Assembly (NCBI GenBank): GCA_023142975.1
Contig: JAGLIN010000067.1
Coordinates: 1 to 7,408, forward strand
Source: Candidatus Parcubacteria bacterium
Lineage (GTDB): Bacteria; Patescibacteriota; Minisyncoccia; JAHIHE01; JAGLIN01
Reading direction: 5' to 3'
DNA length: 7,408 bases
The notes below the pieces were generated by a model. That model saw nothing but the letters and a program-made list of their open reading frames with translations, searched no databases and was not told the DNA's origin. Of the stretch, positions 5,556 to 7,408 are shown one piece after another. Position numbers and translations under genes: made by a program. Within the stretch, counting starts at the first letter, position 1, and each line of letters opens with the position of its first letter.

Positions 5556-5852
5556 ATGAAAACAGAAAAAATTTATTATATTTATATCACAGCAAGTAAA
5601 AGAAATGGCACTTTATATATTGGAGTAACATCCGATCTTAAGAAAAGAATTTATGAACATAAGGAAATTCTAATAGACGAATTTACAAAAAAATATAAAG
5701 TTAATAAACTTGTCTATTTTGAAACAACTAATGATATTAATTCTGTCATTCAAAGAGAGAAGCAGATGAAAAAATGGAAAAGAGAATGGAAACTGAAATT
5801 AATTGAAAAAGGAAATCCTTGCTGGATAGATTTGTATGATAATTTAGAGTAA
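5556..5852 (+). CDS. GIY-YIG nuclease domain protein (UPF0213/COG2827-like)
   Basis: This 98-residue single-domain protein matches small stand-alone GIY-YIG endonuclease-like proteins. YIYITASKRNGTLYIGVTSD (8-27) carries the paired motif, with YIY in place of GIY, as is common in this subfamily, and YIG at 21-23. Arg31 and the YEHK motif (33-36) supply the basic catalytic face, and Glu68 in QREKQMKKWKREWK (66-79) is the expected metal-binding glutamate. NPCWIDLYD (87-95) is the usual C-terminal end. The core is complete, so catalysis on DNA is plausible, but the substrate is unknown. ATG 5556 has no Shine-Dalgarno sequence; the motif lies at the expected distance from it. The gene sits 65 bases after the left and 64 bases before the right REP-like repeat, an almost centred position that suggests a link to the repeats (inference). 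Confidence 0.92.
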   Translation: MKTEKIYYIYITASKRNGTLYIGVTSDLKKRIYEHKEILIDEFTKKYKVNKLVYFETTNDINSVIQREKQMKKWKREWKLKLIEKGNPCWIDLYDNLE

Positions 5853-5916
5853 TGATTACTAATTTTTTCTGCATATACTATTGCTTCTTGATGCTTTAAG
5901 TTATTTGATTCTACAT

Positions 5917-5946
5917 CTGGATTCCTGCCTCCGCAGGAATGACAAA
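5917..5946 (+). repeat. REP-like palindromic repeat, right copy
   Basis: This is an exact reverse complement of 5461-5490. The core is ATTCCTGC (5921-5928), loop CTCC, GCAGGAAT (5933-5940), followed by GACAAA. It ends 39 bases before gpmI ATG 5986, so a transcript running through the cassette would place this hairpin in the gpmI leader. Confidence 0.92.
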
Positions 5947-5985
5947 TATTTTATTCAAAAATTACAAAATTAAAAATTCTAATTT

Positions 5986-7408
5986 ATGAAAAAACCAACA
6001 AACATTCTAATAATCCTTGACGGCTGGGGAGTGGCGCCGAAGAATAAAGGCAACGCCATTGAATTGGCGAAGAAGCCTTTTTTTAATAATTTAGTAAAAA
6101 AATATCCCTCTACAATGTTAAACGCGACGGGGCTGGCGGTTGGGCTTAGCGAGAACGAAAGAAGCGGGAGCGAAGCGGGACATTTTAATATTGGCGCTGG
6201 AAGGATCATAAAACAGGACTCGCAAATTATAAGAGAAGACATCGAGTCAGGAAAGTTTTTCAAAAATCCAAGAATTTTGAGGGCAATGAACCATGCTTTG
6301 GCAGAAAAAAAGAACCTTCATTTTGTCGGACTTCTTTCTGAACTTGATAGTCCGCACAGCGATCCTGATCATCTTTATGCTCTTCTAAAACTTGCGAAAC
6401 AAAAGAAAATAAAGCAAGTTTATCTACATCTTTTTACAGACGGCAGAGATACTTATAGAAAGAAAGCCCTTTCCTTTCTAAAAGATTTAAATAATAAAAT
6501 AAAGGAAATAGGAATTGGAAAAATTGCTACGATCGGCGGCAGGTATTATGGAATGGACAGGGTTAAACATTGGGACAGATTACAGAGAGCGTATAACACG
6601 ATGGTTTTAGGAGAGGGAAATAAAAGCAATTCAGCGGAAGAGGCAATTGAAAATTCTTACAAGCGAGGCTTAACTGATGAATTTATTGTTCCAACGGTTA
6701 TTATGGACAAAAAAAACAAACCTATAGCAAAGATAAAGGATAATGATGCTGTAACATTTTTCAATGTTCGCGGAGATAGAGCAAGACAGTTCACAAAATT
6801 ATTTGTTCTTGATAATATAGTAGGATACGAAAACAGACCGCATAAGCTTAAAAATATTTTTACTTGTACGCTGACTGATTTCGGTCCGGATCTCCCCGTA
6901 CAGGTGGCCTATTCTTCTCAAGAAGTTGAAAATACCCTTCCAGCTGTGTTGAAAAATTTAAAACAGCTTTATATCGCGGAATCGGAAAAATATCCCCACA
7001 TAACATATTTTTTAAATGGCGGACATAAAAATCTTGTTGACAAGGAAAACAGGGAAAAAATTCCATCGCCAAATGTTTTTTCTTATGACCAACAGCCAGA
7101 AATGGCAGCGGATGACATTACAAAAGTTATAACTTCAAATATAGAATACAGCGTTTATGATTTTATAGCGGTAAATTACGCAAATGCCGATATGGTCGGA
7201 CATACTGGAAATTTAAAAGCGACCATAACAGCGGTAGAATTTTTAGACAAATGTATGAAACAGGTAGTTGAAAAGGTTTTAGAAAGCGGGGGAACGGCAA
7301 TTATTACCGCTGATCACGGTAATGCCGATGAAATGATTGATCTAAAAACAGGAGAAGAAATGACCATGCACAGCAAAAATCCCGTGCCGTTTATTATCGC
7401 TAAAAATG
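5986..7408 (+). CDS. gpmI: 2,3-bisphosphoglycerate-independent phosphoglycerate mutase (3' end outside window)
   Basis: The frame stays open from ATG 5986 to the edge, giving 474 residues; the family has about 510, so roughly 35-45 C-terminal residues are missing. The enzyme interconverts 3- and 2-phosphoglycerate through a phosphoserine intermediate with two Mn2+ ions. Family residues are Asp12 in ILDGWG, the nucleophile Ser62 in GSEAGHFNIGAGR, TDGRDT (near residue 150), RYYGMDR with its Arg residues, FFNVRGDRARQ, Asp402 and His406 in ADMVGH, Asp443-His444 in TADHGNADEM, and His462 in MHSKNPVPF. Numbering agrees closely with the Geobacillus enzyme as I recall it. The usual GNSEVGH is SGSEAGH here, retaining the Ser. 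No Shine-Dalgarno sequence precedes the ATG. It acts between Pgk and Eno in the cytosol. It is slightly richer in GC than the hypothetical gene at 3260. Confidence 0.97.
   Translation, partial: MKKPTNILIILDGWGVAPKNKGNAIELAKKPFFNNLVKKYPSTMLNATGLAVGLSENERSGSEAGHFNIGAGRIIKQDSQIIREDIESGKFFKNPRILRAMNHALAEKKNLHFVGLLSELDSPHSDPDHLYALLKLAKQKKIKQVYLHLFTDGRDTYRKKALSFLKDLNNKIKEIGIGKIATIGGRYYGMDRVKHWDRLQRAYNTMVLGEGNKSNSAEEAIENSYKRGLTDEFIVPTVIMDKKNKPIAKIKDNDAVTFFNVRGDRARQFTKLFVLDNIVGYENRPHKLKNIFTCTLTDFGPDLPVQVAYSSQEVENTLPAVLKNLKQLYIAESEKYPHITYFLNGGHKNLVDKENREKIPSPNVFSYDQQPEMAADDITKVITSNIEYSVYDFIAVNYANADMVGHTGNLKATITAVEFLDKCMKQVVEKVLESGGTAIITADHGNADEMIDLKTGEEMTMHSKNPVPFIIAKN

Larger units (their letters stand above)
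5461..5946 (+). mobile_element. candidate REP-like cassette carrying a GIY-YIG nuclease gene
   Basis: A 486-bp unit is bounded by perfect 30-bp inverted repeats (5461-5490 and 5917-5946), each containing its own palindrome, and encloses one nuclease gene. It lies between eno and gpmI, two consecutive pathway genes, and so looks like an insertion into a glycolytic cluster. No transposase and no clear target-site duplication is seen. Mobility is inferred by analogy with repeat-associated nuclease or transposase genes such as REP/RAYT pairs and from the parallel cassette at 1353-1840. Confidence 0.5.

Noticed and set aside
1353..5946. CRISPR array
   Set aside because: The repeats are inverted pairs around genes, not regularly spaced direct repeats, and no cas genes are present.
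5450..5960. Target-site duplications flanking the second cassette
   Set aside because: The flanks (CAAATGTT and TATTTTAT) share only T-richness.
5979..7072. Minus-strand frames of 94 and 70 codons within gpmI
   Set aside because: gpmI is open across the whole region with all catalytic motifs in frame; these are complementary-strand shadows.

Overview
The window is an AT-rich bacterial fragment (all stops used by intact genes are TAA, no in-frame TGA is needed) that looks like a Candidate Phyla Radiation / Patescibacteria genome, perhaps of the Parcubacteria or Moranbacteria type. This placement is an inference from the gene set: a divergent phosphoglycerate kinase, a small beta-carbonic-anhydrase-like protein, a DUF2207 protein with a glycine-rich tail, and GxxExxY and GIY-YIG nucleases. 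Almost no Shine-Dalgarno sequences are visible. No rRNA, tRNA or CRISPR array was seen, and no gene-free stretch exceeds about 140 bases.

Layout, all on the + strand. Positions 1-899 hold the C-terminal half of a DUF2207 membrane protein, probably running in from the left edge. Positions 928-1353 encode a 141-residue beta-carbonic-anhydrase-like protein. Then comes a 488-bp cassette (1353-1840): a GxxExxY (PD-(D/E)XK-type) gene flanked by 47-bp inverted repeats. Positions 1850-3025 are phosphoglycerate kinase (pgk). Positions 3046-3263 are a short membrane-protein gene broken by an apparent one-base deletion; its original stop overlaps the start of a 286-residue membrane-anchored, cysteine-rich hypothetical protein (3260-4120). 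Enolase (eno) follows at 4137-5417. A second cassette of 486 bp (5461-5946) holds a GIY-YIG nuclease gene between perfect 30-bp inverted repeats, each itself a palindrome. The window ends inside the cofactor-independent phosphoglycerate mutase gene (gpmI, 5986 to the edge).

The backbone is therefore a lower-glycolysis cluster: pgk (1,3-bisphosphoglycerate to 3-phosphoglycerate, making ATP), gpmI (3-phosphoglycerate to 2-phosphoglycerate) and eno (2-phosphoglycerate to phosphoenolpyruvate). Two non-homologous small nuclease genes, each enclosed by its own unrelated inverted repeat and each about 487 bp end to end, sit immediately upstream of pgk and of gpmI. This repeated architecture (inverted repeat, single nuclease gene, inverted repeat) is the most interesting thing here and suggests nuclease-linked repeat elements that have settled between housekeeping genes. 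Smaller oddities are a shared in-frame 18-bp repeat inside pgk and eno, an Asp-to-Gly change in the PGK RVDFN motif, and a sharp codon-usage switch inside the DUF2207 gene.
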